DNA of 64,000 bases, taken from contig CAIMTJ010000048.1 in NCBI GenBank assembly GCA_903844385.1, positions 1-64,000 on the forward strand, read 5' to 3'. The notes beneath the pieces are model-generated. The model did not search any database. It saw only the letters and a list, made by a program, of their open reading frames with translations, and had not been told where the DNA came from. The position numbers were made by a program, and so were the translations under genes. The stretch comes from an uncultured Burkholderiales bacterium (GTDB lineage Bacteria > Pseudomonadota > Gammaproteobacteria > Burkholderiales > Burkholderiaceae_C). Below are positions 17,843 to 27,185 of this stretch, piece by piece (the first letter of the stretch is position 1; the number at the start of each line of letters is the position of its first letter).

Positions 17843-18324
17843 TTCAAATTCCACAACAAGGGATCAAAGTGCAGCTTCACGCTTCTGCTCTCGTCCAGAT
17901 TCACGACCATCTCCAGCTCTAGACTGGGCGCAGACAAAAGACCCATCACCCGATCTGGCCACTCGTAAAGTTTCAACCCCGAAGAGGCAAAAACATCCCT
18001 CAATCCGGCCTCCTCCCACTCCAGGGGATCGTTCATACGATAAAAATCCAGGTGCCAAATGTTCAATGGGGTTGGTCCTTGTTGGCCTTGGTAGGTCTCC
18101 ACCAAGGTGTAGGTGGGGCTTTTGATCACGCCGCTCACTCCCAAAGCCCTCAGCAAATGACGCACCAAGGTGGTCTTGCCCGCTCCCAAGTCGCCTCTTA
18201 AGGCAATTTCAGCGTTCAAGATGCTGGGCTCGAGCGCCAACTGTTGCGCAAAAACCTGGGTCTCACCCTCATCGGCCCATTTCATGCATACTGTGCGCTT
18301 GGCGTTATTCAAAGGGACACCCAT
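17839..18324 (-). CDS. tsaE: tRNA threonylcarbamoyladenosine biosynthesis ATPase TsaE
   Basis: ATPase partner of TsaB/TsaD in making t6A37 on ANN-decoding tRNAs. Walker A is GDLGAGKTTLV; the downstream SPTYTLVETYQG and HLDFYRMNDPLEWEEAGL segments are characteristic of the YjeE family. 161 aa if started at ATG 18324; an internal ATG at 18285 gives a more typical N terminus. It overlaps amiC by a few bases, and its start faces that of queG almost base to base on the other strand. Confidence 0.93.
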   Translation of the reverse strand: MGVPLNNAKRTVCMKWADEGETQVFAQQLALEPSILNAEIALRGDLGAGKTTLVRHLLRALGVSGVIKSPTYTLVETYQGQQGPTPLNIWHLDFYRMNDPLEWEEAGLRDVFASSGLKLYEWPDRVMGLLSAPSLELEMVVNLDESRSVKLHFDPLLWNLK

Positions 18325-18325
18325 C

Positions 18326-19573
18326 TTGCTAGATTCTTCGGCATTGTTAGACCAGATTAGGTCTTGGGGGCAAGACCTTGGATTTTCTCAAATCGGCATC
18401 TCTGGCGTTGATCTGAGCCAAGCCCAGGCGCCCTTGCTCGATTGGCTCGAGCAAGGCTTTCATGGTGAGATGGCCTACATGAAACGCCACGGTTTGCTGC
18501 GCACACAACCCCAGGCGCTGCACGCAGGCACCTTGAGCATCGTGACCGCAAGGATGAATTACCTGCCAACCCTCAACACCGAGCAAAATCCAGTCAGTCT
18601 TGCCAACGACTTGTTACCCTTGCATTCTAAAGAGTTTCCAAGACCTCAACCCCAACAAGACCACAACGCTGCGCCGACGTGGACCACGCGTGAATGGCAA
18701 AGACTTCAAAATCCGCAAGAAGCGGTGGTGTCCCTGTATGCCCGTGGGCGAGACTATCACAAAGTGATGAAACAGCGGTTGGGGGTTTTGGCTGAAAAAA
18801 TTCAAAACCAAATGGGGCCTCTGGGCTACCGTGTCTTTACCGACTCTGCGCCCGTGATGGAAGTTCAACTCGCCACCCAATCGGGTTTAGGCTGGCGCGG
18901 CAAGCACACCCTGGCACTCAACCGGGGGGCAGGTTCGATGTTTTTCTTGGGAGAGATTTTCATCAATCAGGACCTGACCCGGGCTTTGAGCCAAGAAGAC
19001 CGTGCTCGCTATGCCCAAGACTCGCAGAACCATTGCGGCAGTTGTCAGGCCTGCATCGACGTTTGTCCCACCCAGGCCATTGTGGCGCCCTATATGCTCG
19101 ATGCCAGGCGATGCATCTCCTACTTGACCATCGAACACAAAGGCTCCATTGATGAGGCTTTGAGGCCTTTGATGGGCAACCGCATTTATGGCTGCGATGA
19201 CTGTCAGCTCATCTGCCCCTGGAATAAATATGCCAAACGCGCAGTGGTGTCCGACTTTGATGTGAGAGAGCACTTGAACGACAAAACTTTGCTCGAGCTG
19301 TGGAACTGGCAAGCAGCAGATTTTGATCGGCTCACTCAAGGCCAGGCGATTCGGCGCATCGGATTTGAACAATGGGTGAGGAATTTGGCCATTGCGCTGG
19401 GCAACGCTTTGCGCCAAACGCATGACCCGGAGCAAACTCGACAACTTCAAAATGCATTGTCACAACGCTTAGACGATGCCAGCTTTTTGGTGCGAGAACA
19501 TGTGCAATGGGCACTGGAGCAACACACTCAAAAGCAAGCCTCCCAAGAAACACTGACTGCCCCCCAGCCATGA
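18326..19573 (+). CDS. queG: Epoxyqueuosine reductase
   Basis: Cobalamin- and Fe-S-dependent enzyme for the last step of queuosine formation at tRNA wobble position 34. Two ferredoxin-type [4Fe-4S] motifs are visible: CGSCQACIDVCPTQAI and CDDCQLICPWN. The frame is open further upstream, antisense to tsaE, but that part is unlike QueG. The TTG at 18326 is preferred: AGGGA lies 8 nt upstream and the protein then begins with the usual short helix before QDLGFSQIGISG. This gives 415 aa. Its stop overlaps the next gene, a ferredoxin-pseudouridine synthase fusion, by 4 nt (ATGA). Confidence 0.93.
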   Translation: MLDSSALLDQIRSWGQDLGFSQIGISGVDLSQAQAPLLDWLEQGFHGEMAYMKRHGLLRTQPQALHAGTLSIVTARMNYLPTLNTEQNPVSLANDLLPLHSKEFPRPQPQQDHNAAPTWTTREWQRLQNPQEAVVSLYARGRDYHKVMKQRLGVLAEKIQNQMGPLGYRVFTDSAPVMEVQLATQSGLGWRGKHTLALNRGAGSMFFLGEIFINQDLTRALSQEDRARYAQDSQNHCGSCQACIDVCPTQAIVAPYMLDARRCISYLTIEHKGSIDEALRPLMGNRIYGCDDCQLICPWNKYAKRAVVSDFDVREHLNDKTLLELWNWQAADFDRLTQGQAIRRIGFEQWVRNLAIALGNALRQTHDPEQTRQLQNALSQRLDDASFLVREHVQWALEQHTQKQASQETLTAPQP

Positions 19574-20565
19574 ATGCATCGCCGGACCCAGACTTGGGTT
19601 TCACCATCACGCTCAAAAACCGCCGGCTTTCATGGCATTGCTCACCGCATGAGAGCGTGATCCACAGCGCCAAGCGCCAAGGCATCGAGTTGCCCACGAG
19701 TTGCCAAAACGGCACCTGCCGCACGTGTTTAATCCCCTCCTCCAAGGGAGGCCTTGAGCACCTTATCGCTTGGCCAGGCTTGAGCTTGGAGGAAAAAGCA
19801 CAAGGCGCGCTCTTGCCCTGTGTGGCTTGTCCCACCTCTGACCTTGAAGTTGAAGACTCACACTGGGGGGATGCCCTGTTTGAACAAGCTTTTGATCTCT
19901 TGCACGAAGACACCGAACTTTTGGTGCTCAACAAACCCAGTGGCCTATTGGCAGTTCCTGGCAAAGGAGCTCACAAACTCGACAGCCTCTCACACCGAGT
20001 GCAGCAGTGGGATGCGAGGGCCTTGATCGTGCACCGCTTGGACCAGGCCACCTCTGGTCTGATGCTGATGGCAAGAAGCCCGCAGAGCCAAAAAGACCTC
20101 TCTCGTCAATTTGCTCAGCGACAAATCGATAAGCGCTACTTGGCCAAAGTGCAAGCCACGCTCACGCCAAGCGAGGTGTGGCACACCATCGACGCCCCGA
20201 TTTATGCGGACTGGTCGCTTCGCCCCAAGCGGGTCATTGATGCGTTGGGACAACCGAGCCAAACGCGCTGGCGCGTTTTGCACACTAGCGGCGGGTTCTC
20301 TTGGCTCGAACTCCAGCCTCTCACAGGGCGCACCCACCAACTTCGTGTGCATTTAAGCCATCAGGGCTGGCCCATTGTGGGAGACCGCCTGTACGCCCCC
20401 GAATCGGTTCAAGCACTCAGCGAGCGACTGCTCTTACACGCTTGGACCATCCAACTGCAGCATCCCAAAACACAATCGGTGTTGAAATTTGAAGCGCCTC
20501 CCCCCAGCGAGTTACTCATTGCTCAAACGTCGAGACACAACATCAGCTCGTTGCAACAACTGTAA
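19570..20565 (+). CDS. [2Fe-2S] ferredoxin fused to RluA-type pseudouridine synthase
   Basis: A 331-residue two-domain protein. Residues 1-95 form a plant-type [2Fe-2S] ferredoxin: C45, C50, C53 and C84 have the classical spacing C-X4-C-X2-C-X30-C. Residues about 105-320 form an RluA-family synthase: NKPSGLLAVPG, catalytic HRLDQATSG with D158, the RPKR segment and GRTHQLRVHL. The RPK region resembles RluA itself, whose E. coli version modifies 23S rRNA 746 and tRNA position 32. The ATG at 19570 overlaps the queG stop by 4 nt, so both are made together. Fusion of an electron carrier to an enzyme whose reaction needs no electrons suggests the ferredoxin serves another protein, perhaps QueG. Confidence 0.9.
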   Translation: MNASPDPDLGFTITLKNRRLSWHCSPHESVIHSAKRQGIELPTSCQNGTCRTCLIPSSKGGLEHLIAWPGLSLEEKAQGALLPCVACPTSDLEVEDSHWGDALFEQAFDLLHEDTELLVLNKPSGLLAVPGKGAHKLDSLSHRVQQWDARALIVHRLDQATSGLMLMARSPQSQKDLSRQFAQRQIDKRYLAKVQATLTPSEVWHTIDAPIYADWSLRPKRVIDALGQPSQTRWRVLHTSGGFSWLELQPLTGRTHQLRVHLSHQGWPIVGDRLYAPESVQALSERLLLHAWTIQLQHPKTQSVLKFEAPPPSELLIAQTSRHNISSLQQL

Positions 20566-20721
20566 CCCTAGAGTTTTCATCCTTTCGAATTTCTTGTCTC
20601 AGACCAAAAAGGTGGCAAAAATCAGCTCTACAAGGGGTCGATCGGGAGCGCCCTTGGTCATCAATTGGGTTAGACTTTGTGGCAAGAAAAAGTTTTGTGA
20701 CCCGCCGAAAAGGATTTGGAT

Positions 20722-21903
20722 ATGCGTGAAGTCGTCGTCGTGAGTGCATTAAGAACGGCCATTGGCACCTTTGGGGGAAGTCTGAAGGACACCCCACCCA
20801 GCGTGCTGGCCACCACCGTGGTCAAAGCGGCCATAGAGCGTGCTGGGCTCTTGCCCAGTGATGTGGACCAAGTGGTGATGGGCCACGTCATCAACACCGA
20901 AGCGCGGGACCTTTATCTCTCGCGCGTGGCGGCCATCCAAGCCGGTTGCGACCATCGCGTCACCGCCTTCAATGTCAACCGTCTGTGTGGCTCTGGTCTT
21001 CAAGCGCTGGTGTGCGCCGCGCAATCCATTCAACTCGCCGACACCCGCATTGCTGTCGCCGGGGGTGCGGAAAACATGACCCGCGCACCTTTTCTCAACA
21101 ACGCCCAACGCTTTGGTCAACGCATGGGCGACGTGCAACTCGTTGACATGATGATCGGCGCCTTGCACGACCCCTTTGAAAACATCCACATGGGGGTGAC
21201 CGCCGAAAATATTGCTAAAAAGTGGGGAATCACTCGCCAAGAGCAAGATGCACTGGCCTTGGAGAGCCATCAGCGCGCTCAGCACGCCATCGCCCGTGGC
21301 TATTTCAACCAACAAATCATCCCCATCCCCCTCAAAACCCGAAAGGGCCCGGTACAGTGGGCCAGCGACGAACACCTTCGCATGGACGCCAAGGCCGAGG
21401 ACTTCTCACAACTCAAGCCCGTGTTCATCAAAGAAAATGGCACGGTGACGGCTGGCAACGCCTCTGGAATCAACGATGCTGCGGCCGCTTTGGTCTTGAT
21501 GGACAGCCAAGAGGCCCACTCCCGCCACCTCAAGCCCATGGCTCGGTTGGTGAGCCACGCTCACAGTGGCGTTGAAGCGGCTTATATGGGAATTGGACCT
21601 GTGCCCGCGACCCTGGCTGCACTCAAAAAAGCGGGATTAACGGTCCATGATTTGGATGTGATCGAAGCCAATGAAGCCTTTGCCGTCCAAGCCTGTGCGG
21701 TCATCAAAGATTTGGGGCTTGACCCGGCCAAGGTCAACCCCAATGGGTCTGGCATTTCACTGGGTCACCCCATTGGAGCGACCGGCGCCTTGATCACCGT
21801 GAAGGCCTTGCATGAGCTCGAGCGCATCCAAGGCCGCTACGCTTTGGTGACCATGTGCATCGGTGGCGGACAAGGGATCGCGGCCATCTTTGAGCGTCTC
21901 TAA
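20722..21903 (+). CDS. Acetyl-CoA C-acetyltransferase (thiolase)
   Basis: A 393-residue thiolase. The acyl-accepting cysteine is C89 in NRLCGSGLQAL; the C-terminal signature includes the histidine in the SGISLGHPIGATGA region and the second cysteine in MCIGGGQGIA. It condenses two acetyl-CoA or cleaves acetoacetyl-CoA, and could work with the CoA-transferase of the window. ATG 20722 is chosen over the in-frame TTG at 20716 because AAGGA lies about 8 nt upstream. It stands alone on the plus strand, 156 nt after the pseudouridine synthase. Confidence 0.93.
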   Translation: MREVVVVSALRTAIGTFGGSLKDTPPSVLATTVVKAAIERAGLLPSDVDQVVMGHVINTEARDLYLSRVAAIQAGCDHRVTAFNVNRLCGSGLQALVCAAQSIQLADTRIAVAGGAENMTRAPFLNNAQRFGQRMGDVQLVDMMIGALHDPFENIHMGVTAENIAKKWGITRQEQDALALESHQRAQHAIARGYFNQQIIPIPLKTRKGPVQWASDEHLRMDAKAEDFSQLKPVFIKENGTVTAGNASGINDAAAALVLMDSQEAHSRHLKPMARLVSHAHSGVEAAYMGIGPVPATLAALKKAGLTVHDLDVIEANEAFAVQACAVIKDLGLDPAKVNPNGSGISLGHPIGATGALITVKALHELERIQGRYALVTMCIGGGQGIAAIFERL

Positions 21904-21974
21904 GAGCTCAGAGAGAACACTCGACAATCTTCAGCGCTCTCACAACGCCCGCGTGCTTGACGCGGCGCAAAACC

Positions 21975-23012
21975 TCAAGCGGCCAAGCGAGGCTTCAAGT
22001 GAGCCCGCCCCATCAGGCCCAACTCTTGGGCCAACAAGGTGTAGGACTGTTCTTGAACTTGGGGGTCATGGGCCCAGGTGATCACCACGATCTCATCCAA
22101 GCCATAACGCGCAGCCAAGGCCTCCAAGCGAAGCGCCACACTTTGCGCCGTCCCAATCAAGGCTTTGTCTTGCATGGCCTTCACCAAGGGCCACTCTTGT
22201 TCGGTGAAGGAAGCCTGCGCCTCCTCAGGCGACAGCAGTGGACCGATTTTGCCGGTGTTGCGATCGAGTTTCCACCGCGCACGCCCATAGAATTGGCGCA
22301 ACGCCTCTTCATGGGTATTCGCCGCCAAGGCCCATACACACAAAGTGGCCTGGGGCTGGCTGCCCAATGCCGAGGGTTTAAAGCCCGAAAAATACAACTC
22401 CATGGCCTGATCGACCCCAGCGCCATCGGTGATGAAGTGTGCAAACGCATAGGGCAGTCCAAAATGAGCGGCCAACTGAGCCCCGTAGTCCGAACTGCCC
22501 AACATCCAAATGTCGGGCTGTGTGCTCGACTGCGGGTAAGCAAAGACGCCCGCGCCTGGGTGAGTCGCGGGCAGCGGGGTGCCGCTGAGCCACGCGCTCA
22601 GTTCTAAAATTTGCTGGGGGAAGTTGTCCGATGCATAGCGGTTGGGGTTGAGCAGTTGTGCCGTTCTTTGGTCGCTGCCGGGTGCGCGTCCCACACCCAA
22701 ATCAATGCGCCCAGGCGCCAAGGCATCGAGGACGCGAAACTGCTCAGCCACTTTGAGTGAAGCGTAATGGGGCAACATGACACCGGCACTGCCGATGCGG
22801 ATCGTTTGGGTTTTCATGGCGATGGCGGCCATCAAGATCTCAGGCGCCGAGCCCAAGATACTGGGGTGTGAGTGGTGCTCGCTCACCCAAAAGCGGCGAT
22901 ACCCCAGCCGTTCGGCAGTTTGCGCCAACTGCACAGTTTGTGCGATGGTGTCTTGGTGACTGCGCCCTTTGGGATTGACGGTTTGATCCAATACGGACAA
23001 TTGAATGCGCAT
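21975..23012 (-). CDS. LLM-class flavin-dependent oxidoreductase
   Basis: A 345-residue luciferase-like monooxygenase of the group that includes the E. coli LuxA-like YhbW. It starts at ATG 23012 with MRIQLSVLDQT, and the FWVSEHHSHPSILGSAPEIL segment is the family signature, followed by RIGSAGVMLPHYASLKVAEQF and DLGVGRAPGSD. Such enzymes use reduced FMN supplied by a separate reductase; the substrate cannot be inferred. It is convergent with the thiolase gene. Confidence 0.9.
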   Translation of the reverse strand: MRIQLSVLDQTVNPKGRSHQDTIAQTVQLAQTAERLGYRRFWVSEHHSHPSILGSAPEILMAAIAMKTQTIRIGSAGVMLPHYASLKVAEQFRVLDALAPGRIDLGVGRAPGSDQRTAQLLNPNRYASDNFPQQILELSAWLSGTPLPATHPGAGVFAYPQSSTQPDIWMLGSSDYGAQLAAHFGLPYAFAHFITDGAGVDQAMELYFSGFKPSALGSQPQATLCVWALAANTHEEALRQFYGRARWKLDRNTGKIGPLLSPEEAQASFTEQEWPLVKAMQDKALIGTAQSVALRLEALAARYGLDEIVVITWAHDPQVQEQSYTLLAQELGLMGRAHLKPRLAA

Positions 23013-23170
23013 GGCTTGACTCTGGTTTGTTGAGCAATGGGGGGGAAAGTTGTTGAGAGCCATCATAGTCGAAGGGCGTGCACGCGACAACCCTGTGGGC
23101 CCCCAAAGACCCCACCTCTGACCAAGTCCATCCTCTGGGGGCGAGGCCCGCCGCCACCCAGCAAGAGCCT

Positions 23171-24832
23171 TTACTTGAGCGCTTTGAATCGCATGCGGTG
23201 CGGCTTGGCGCCCTCTTCACCCAGGCGTTTTTTCTTGTCGGCTTCGTACTCTTGATAGTTGCCATCAAAAAAGACCCACTGGGAGTCGCCTTCGCAGGCC
23301 AAGATGTGGGTGGCAATGCGGTCCAAGAACCAACGGTCATGGCTGATCACCATGACACAACCGGCGAACTCCAAAAGCGCATCTTCCAGCGCCCGCAAGG
23401 TTTCCACATCCAAGTCGTTGGAAGGCTCATCGAGCAGCAGCATATTGGCGCCGGCAATCAAGGTCTTGGCCAAATGCAAGCGACCGCGCTCACCGCCCGA
23501 GAGTGTGCCCACGCGTTTTTGCTGATCTCCACCATTGAAGTTAAAGCGACCACAATAGGCTCTTGAAGCCATCTCGAACTTGCCCACGGTCAAAATGTCC
23601 AAACCACCAGAGACATCCTCCCAAACCGTTTTGTCGTTGCTCAAATCGTCTCGGGTTTGCTCGACAAAAGCCAACTTCACTGTGCTGCCAATCTTCACCT
23701 CGCCTTGATCGGGCTGTTGGTGGCCTGCAATCATGCGAAACAATGTCGATTTACCCGCACCATTGGGTCCAATGATGCCAACGATGGCACCAGGCGGCAC
23801 CTTGAAACTCAAATTATCAATCAGCACCCGGTCTCCAAAAGACTTGCTCACATTGATAAACTCAATGGCCTCGTTGCCCAGGCGTTCGGCCACGGGAATG
23901 AAAATCTCTTGGGTCTCGTTTCTTTTTTGGTACTCAAAGTCTGACAACTCTTCAAACCGCGCAATCCTCGCCTTGCTTTTGGCTTGACGCCCTTTGGGGT
24001 TTTGGCGTATCCACTCCAACTCCTTTTTAAGGGCTTTGGCACGGGCCTCTTCGCCTTTATTTTCTTTCTCCAAACGATCTTGCTTTTGACTCAACCAGGT
24101 GCTGTAGTTGCCCTTCCATGGAATGCCATGTCCGCGGTCGAGCTCCAAAATCCACTCGGCCGCGTTGTCCAGAAAATAGCGGTCATGGGTGATGGCCACC
24201 ACGGTGCCGGAAAAGCGTTGCAAAAACTGCTCGAGCCAATCGACGGACTCCGCATCCAAGTGATTGGTGGGCTCATCGAGCAGCAACATATCGGGCTTGC
24301 TGAGCAACAAGCGGCACAAAGCCACACGGCGTTTCTCACCACCCGACAGCACACCTATGACCGCATCCCAAGCGGGAAGTCTCAGCGCATCGGCTGCAAT
24401 TTCAAGCTGGTGCTCACTGTCTGTACCGGCGGCCGAAATGATGGCCTCCAACTCCCCTTGCTCGGCCGCCAGTTGGTCAAAATCCGCATCGGGCTCGGCG
24501 TAGGCGGCATAAATCTCCTCCAATCGGTTCTTGGCGGCGAGCACTTCACCCATGGCGCCTTCGACAGCTTGGCGCACGGTCTCTTCGGGGTTCAACTCGG
24601 GCTCTTGGGGCAGATAGCCAATTCTCAAACCCGGCATGGGGGTCGCTTCGCCCTCGATCTCTTTGTCCACCCCAGCCATGATTTTCAAAAGGGTAGATTT
24701 GCCTGATCCATTGGTGCCGAGCACTCCGATTTTGGCGCCCGGGAAAAAACTAAGGGATATATCCTTGAGAATTTGGCGCTTGGGTGGGACGATTTTCCCA
24801 ACGCGGTTCATCGTGAAGACATATTGAGCCAT
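23171..24832 (-). CDS. ettA: Energy-dependent translational throttle protein EttA
   Basis: ABC-F ATPase that binds the ribosomal E site and gates the first elongation steps according to ATP/ADP. Two ABC cassettes are clear: Walker A GTNGSGKST and GPNGAGKST, with signature motifs LSGGEKRRVAL and LSGGERGRLHL and Walker B segments LLLDEPTNHLD and LLLDEPSNDLD. The arm and the P-site linker lie between them. 553 aa matches EttA, and the start MAQYVFTMNRVGK is the family start. No membrane segment, as expected. Confidence 0.96.
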   Translation of the reverse strand: MAQYVFTMNRVGKIVPPKRQILKDISLSFFPGAKIGVLGTNGSGKSTLLKIMAGVDKEIEGEATPMPGLRIGYLPQEPELNPEETVRQAVEGAMGEVLAAKNRLEEIYAAYAEPDADFDQLAAEQGELEAIISAAGTDSEHQLEIAADALRLPAWDAVIGVLSGGEKRRVALCRLLLSKPDMLLLDEPTNHLDAESVDWLEQFLQRFSGTVVAITHDRYFLDNAAEWILELDRGHGIPWKGNYSTWLSQKQDRLEKENKGEEARAKALKKELEWIRQNPKGRQAKSKARIARFEELSDFEYQKRNETQEIFIPVAERLGNEAIEFINVSKSFGDRVLIDNLSFKVPPGAIVGIIGPNGAGKSTLFRMIAGHQQPDQGEVKIGSTVKLAFVEQTRDDLSNDKTVWEDVSGGLDILTVGKFEMASRAYCGRFNFNGGDQQKRVGTLSGGERGRLHLAKTLIAGANMLLLDEPSNDLDVETLRALEDALLEFAGCVMVISHDRWFLDRIATHILACEGDSQWVFFDGNYQEYEADKKKRLGEEGAKPHRMRFKALK

Positions 24833-25170
24833 GAGCGAAACTTTCCTAATTCAATTCAAACGAGCAGAGTACTCTAACACCATTGCCCACCCAGCTTCAC
24901 GGCGCTGGCTCTTAAATTTAGAACAAAAGTGAGCGGCAAGTGTTGGTTTTTTTGTGATCTCGGGCGTTAATTTGCACGCTTGGGGCGAAATCATGAGACA
25001 ATTGAGGCGGTTTAGGCAACCAGTCGCCTAAACACCAGCATTTCTGCTCGGGCTTTGCACCGGTGACACCACTCGGTTTTTGCGCCCACTTTTTGTTCCC
25101 CGGTCTCTTACTGGTTGCCCCTATCAATGGCAATGATGACCGATCCATGCGCCGGACTAGGCGCTCCACT
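24833..25170 (+). promoter_or_regulatory. Promoter and long structured leader of rhlE
   Basis: These 338 bases between divergent ettA and rhlE contain a plausible promoter: TTGGTT at 24943-24948, a 17-nt spacer, GTTAAT at 24966-24971. Transcription from there would give a leader of about 190 nt. Within it lies a perfect 8-bp hairpin GTTTAGGC/GCCTAAAC (25010-25017 and 25026-25033, 8-nt loop). Long structured leaders are typical of cold-inducible or autoregulated RNA helicase genes. No other gene was seen. Confidence 0.45.
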
Positions 25171-27042
25171 ATGAAATTTGAAGAACTCCATTTGGCTCCT
25201 GCCATCTTAAAAGCTGTCCAAGAACAGGGCTATGAAACACCCACTCCCGTTCAAGAACAAGCCATCCCCATTGTCCTAGAGGGGCATGATTTGCTCGCAG
25301 GGGCTCAAACCGGAACGGGCAAAACCGCAGCGTTCACCCTGCCCATGCTGCACAAGTTGACCATGTCACGCAGCACACCCAATAAATTTGGGGTCTACGG
25401 CATTCGCGCCTTGGTGCTCACCCCCACGCGGGAATTGGCCGCCCAGGTTGAAGAGTCGGTCCGAACTTATGGCAAATACTTGCAACTGAGCTCTTGCGTG
25501 ATTTTTGGTGGCGTTGGGATGAAACCCCAAATCGATCGCCTCAAACGGGGCGTGGATATTTTGGTGGCCACGCCAGGGCGCCTCCTTGACCTGCAGCAAC
25601 AAGGCTATGTGGATTTGGGCACGATCCAAATGCTCATTTTGGACGAAGCCGATCGAATGCTCGACATGGGTTTTATCCATGATGTGAAAAAAATATTGGC
25701 CCTGATTCCTGCAGAAAAGCAAAGCCTTTTGTTTTCTGCCACGTTCAGCCAAGAGATCAAAGATTTAGCGCAAAATCTTCTTAAAAATCCACAGAGCATC
25801 CAAGTCACCCCCCCGAACACAACGGTGCAACGCATCAAACAACTCGCGCACCCGGTGGGTCGCGGCAAGAAAAAGGCACTGCTCGCCCATATCATTCAAA
25901 CCCACGACTGGAGTCAAGTCTTGGTGTTCACCCGCACCAAATTTGGCGCCAATTCGGTGGCCGAGTACTTGAACAAACAAGGCATCAGCGCCATGCCACT
26001 GCACGGCAACAAAAGCCAGTCGGCCCGCACCCAAGCGCTCGAAGGCTTCAAGAGCGGTGAAGTTCGCGCCTTGGTGGCGACCGACATCGCTGCTCGCGGC
26101 ATCGACATCGATGAGTTGCCGCATGTGGTGAACTACGAGATTCCCAATGTTTCTGAAGATTATGTGCACCGCATTGGGCGCACCGGGCGCGCTGGCTCCG
26201 ATGGACAAGCCGTGAGCTTGGTCTCTTTGGATGAAGAAGGTTTTATGCGCGACATTGAGCACTTCACCCACCAAACCATCGAAGTTCAAGTGGTAGAAGG
26301 CTTTGGCCCAGAACCCGACGAAAAAGCCGAGCCCATCGCCATGGGGCGTCAAACCATTTGGGGCGGCATTGGCCGTGCACCCTCTAGAGACGTGATGGCC
26401 GCGGCGGCCAAGGCCGCGCGCTTTGAGATGATGGAGCGCATCAAAGACAAAAAACTGGCCAGTCCCAACAAAGCCCGTCCTTCTCAAAACAATGGCCCCT
26501 CCAGGAGCACCCGCCCCTCCAGGCCCAACGGTGACGTCAACCGTGAACGGGTCTTTGATCCCAATCAACCCTCCAGTCCATACGCTCGCCCATCCAACCC
26601 CGGCGCTCGTGACGGCGCTCACCCTGCCCACAAACCCAGTGGCGCTGGTCGTGGCGCTCCCCCCAGGAACAATGAGCAACGGGGTAGCCTCAAGCCGCGT
26701 GGGCCTGCACGCCCAGGACCGGGCCAATCCCAGCCGCGTGAAGGCGCCCATGATGCCCATCACGTGCCCCATGCACCGCGTGCGCACATGATGGACGAGG
26801 ATTACCAACCCCGCGAAAACGCCCACTTGGGCACGCACAATGGGGTCAACGCCTTTGGTCACAAGAATCAAAACAAGGGAACCAGTATCCCCGATCCGAC
26901 CCGTACGAGCGTCGACCTCATGAGCGAGAGACGTGGTGGCGGTGGCAATCGACCCCGTGGTCCCAAGCCCGCCGGTGGTGGCTTTGGGGGCAAACGCAGC
27001 GGTGGCGGCGGCGGTGGAGGTCGTGGGGGCTTTGGCCGATAA
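25171..27042 (+). CDS. rhlE: DEAD-box ATP-dependent RNA helicase RhlE
   Basis: A 623-residue DEAD-box helicase. The start at ATG 25171 gives the family N terminus MKFEELHLAPAILKAV. The core (to about residue 380) shows the Q motif, AQTGTGKT, PTRELAAQ, VATPGRLLD, LDEADRMLDMGF, SATFSQEI, the ARGIDIDELPHVVNYE region and HRIGRTGRAG. The C-terminal 210 residues are a long disordered tail rich in Pro, Arg, Gly, Asn and His ending in a poly-Gly/Arg run, typical of RhlE RNA-binding tails but long. A second DEAD-box gene lies at 44.4-46.2 kb. Confidence 0.94.
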   Translation: MKFEELHLAPAILKAVQEQGYETPTPVQEQAIPIVLEGHDLLAGAQTGTGKTAAFTLPMLHKLTMSRSTPNKFGVYGIRALVLTPTRELAAQVEESVRTYGKYLQLSSCVIFGGVGMKPQIDRLKRGVDILVATPGRLLDLQQQGYVDLGTIQMLILDEADRMLDMGFIHDVKKILALIPAEKQSLLFSATFSQEIKDLAQNLLKNPQSIQVTPPNTTVQRIKQLAHPVGRGKKKALLAHIIQTHDWSQVLVFTRTKFGANSVAEYLNKQGISAMPLHGNKSQSARTQALEGFKSGEVRALVATDIAARGIDIDELPHVVNYEIPNVSEDYVHRIGRTGRAGSDGQAVSLVSLDEEGFMRDIEHFTHQTIEVQVVEGFGPEPDEKAEPIAMGRQTIWGGIGRAPSRDVMAAAAKAARFEMMERIKDKKLASPNKARPSQNNGPSRSTRPSRPNGDVNRERVFDPNQPSSPYARPSNPGARDGAHPAHKPSGAGRGAPPRNNEQRGSLKPRGPARPGPGQSQPREGAHDAHHVPHAPRAHMMDEDYQPRENAHLGTHNGVNAFGHKNQNKGTSIPDPTRTSVDLMSERRGGGGNRPRGPKPAGGGFGGKRSGGGGGGGRGGFGR

Positions 27043-27185
27043 AAAAGCCAAAGATCACCCTTGAGCAGGGGCACCTGCCCCGAGGCCGCTCTTGAGCCCA
27101 CTTTATGCTTCAGAATCGAAAAACTGCAGCCTCAAGACAAGGATGTTGATGTCTGCACTCGCGTGAGCACTGGCGAGTGGGGTTT

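Noticed and set aside
25765-27051. Long open frame of about 428 codons on the minus strand within rhlE
   Set aside because: It is the antisense shadow of a clear helicase gene; the GC-biased, glycine-rich tail lacks stops in the other strand. The translation resembles no known family.
27066-27081. GGGGCA/TGCCCC dyad after rhlE as terminator
   Set aside because: Loop too short (2 nt) and no T-run on either strand.
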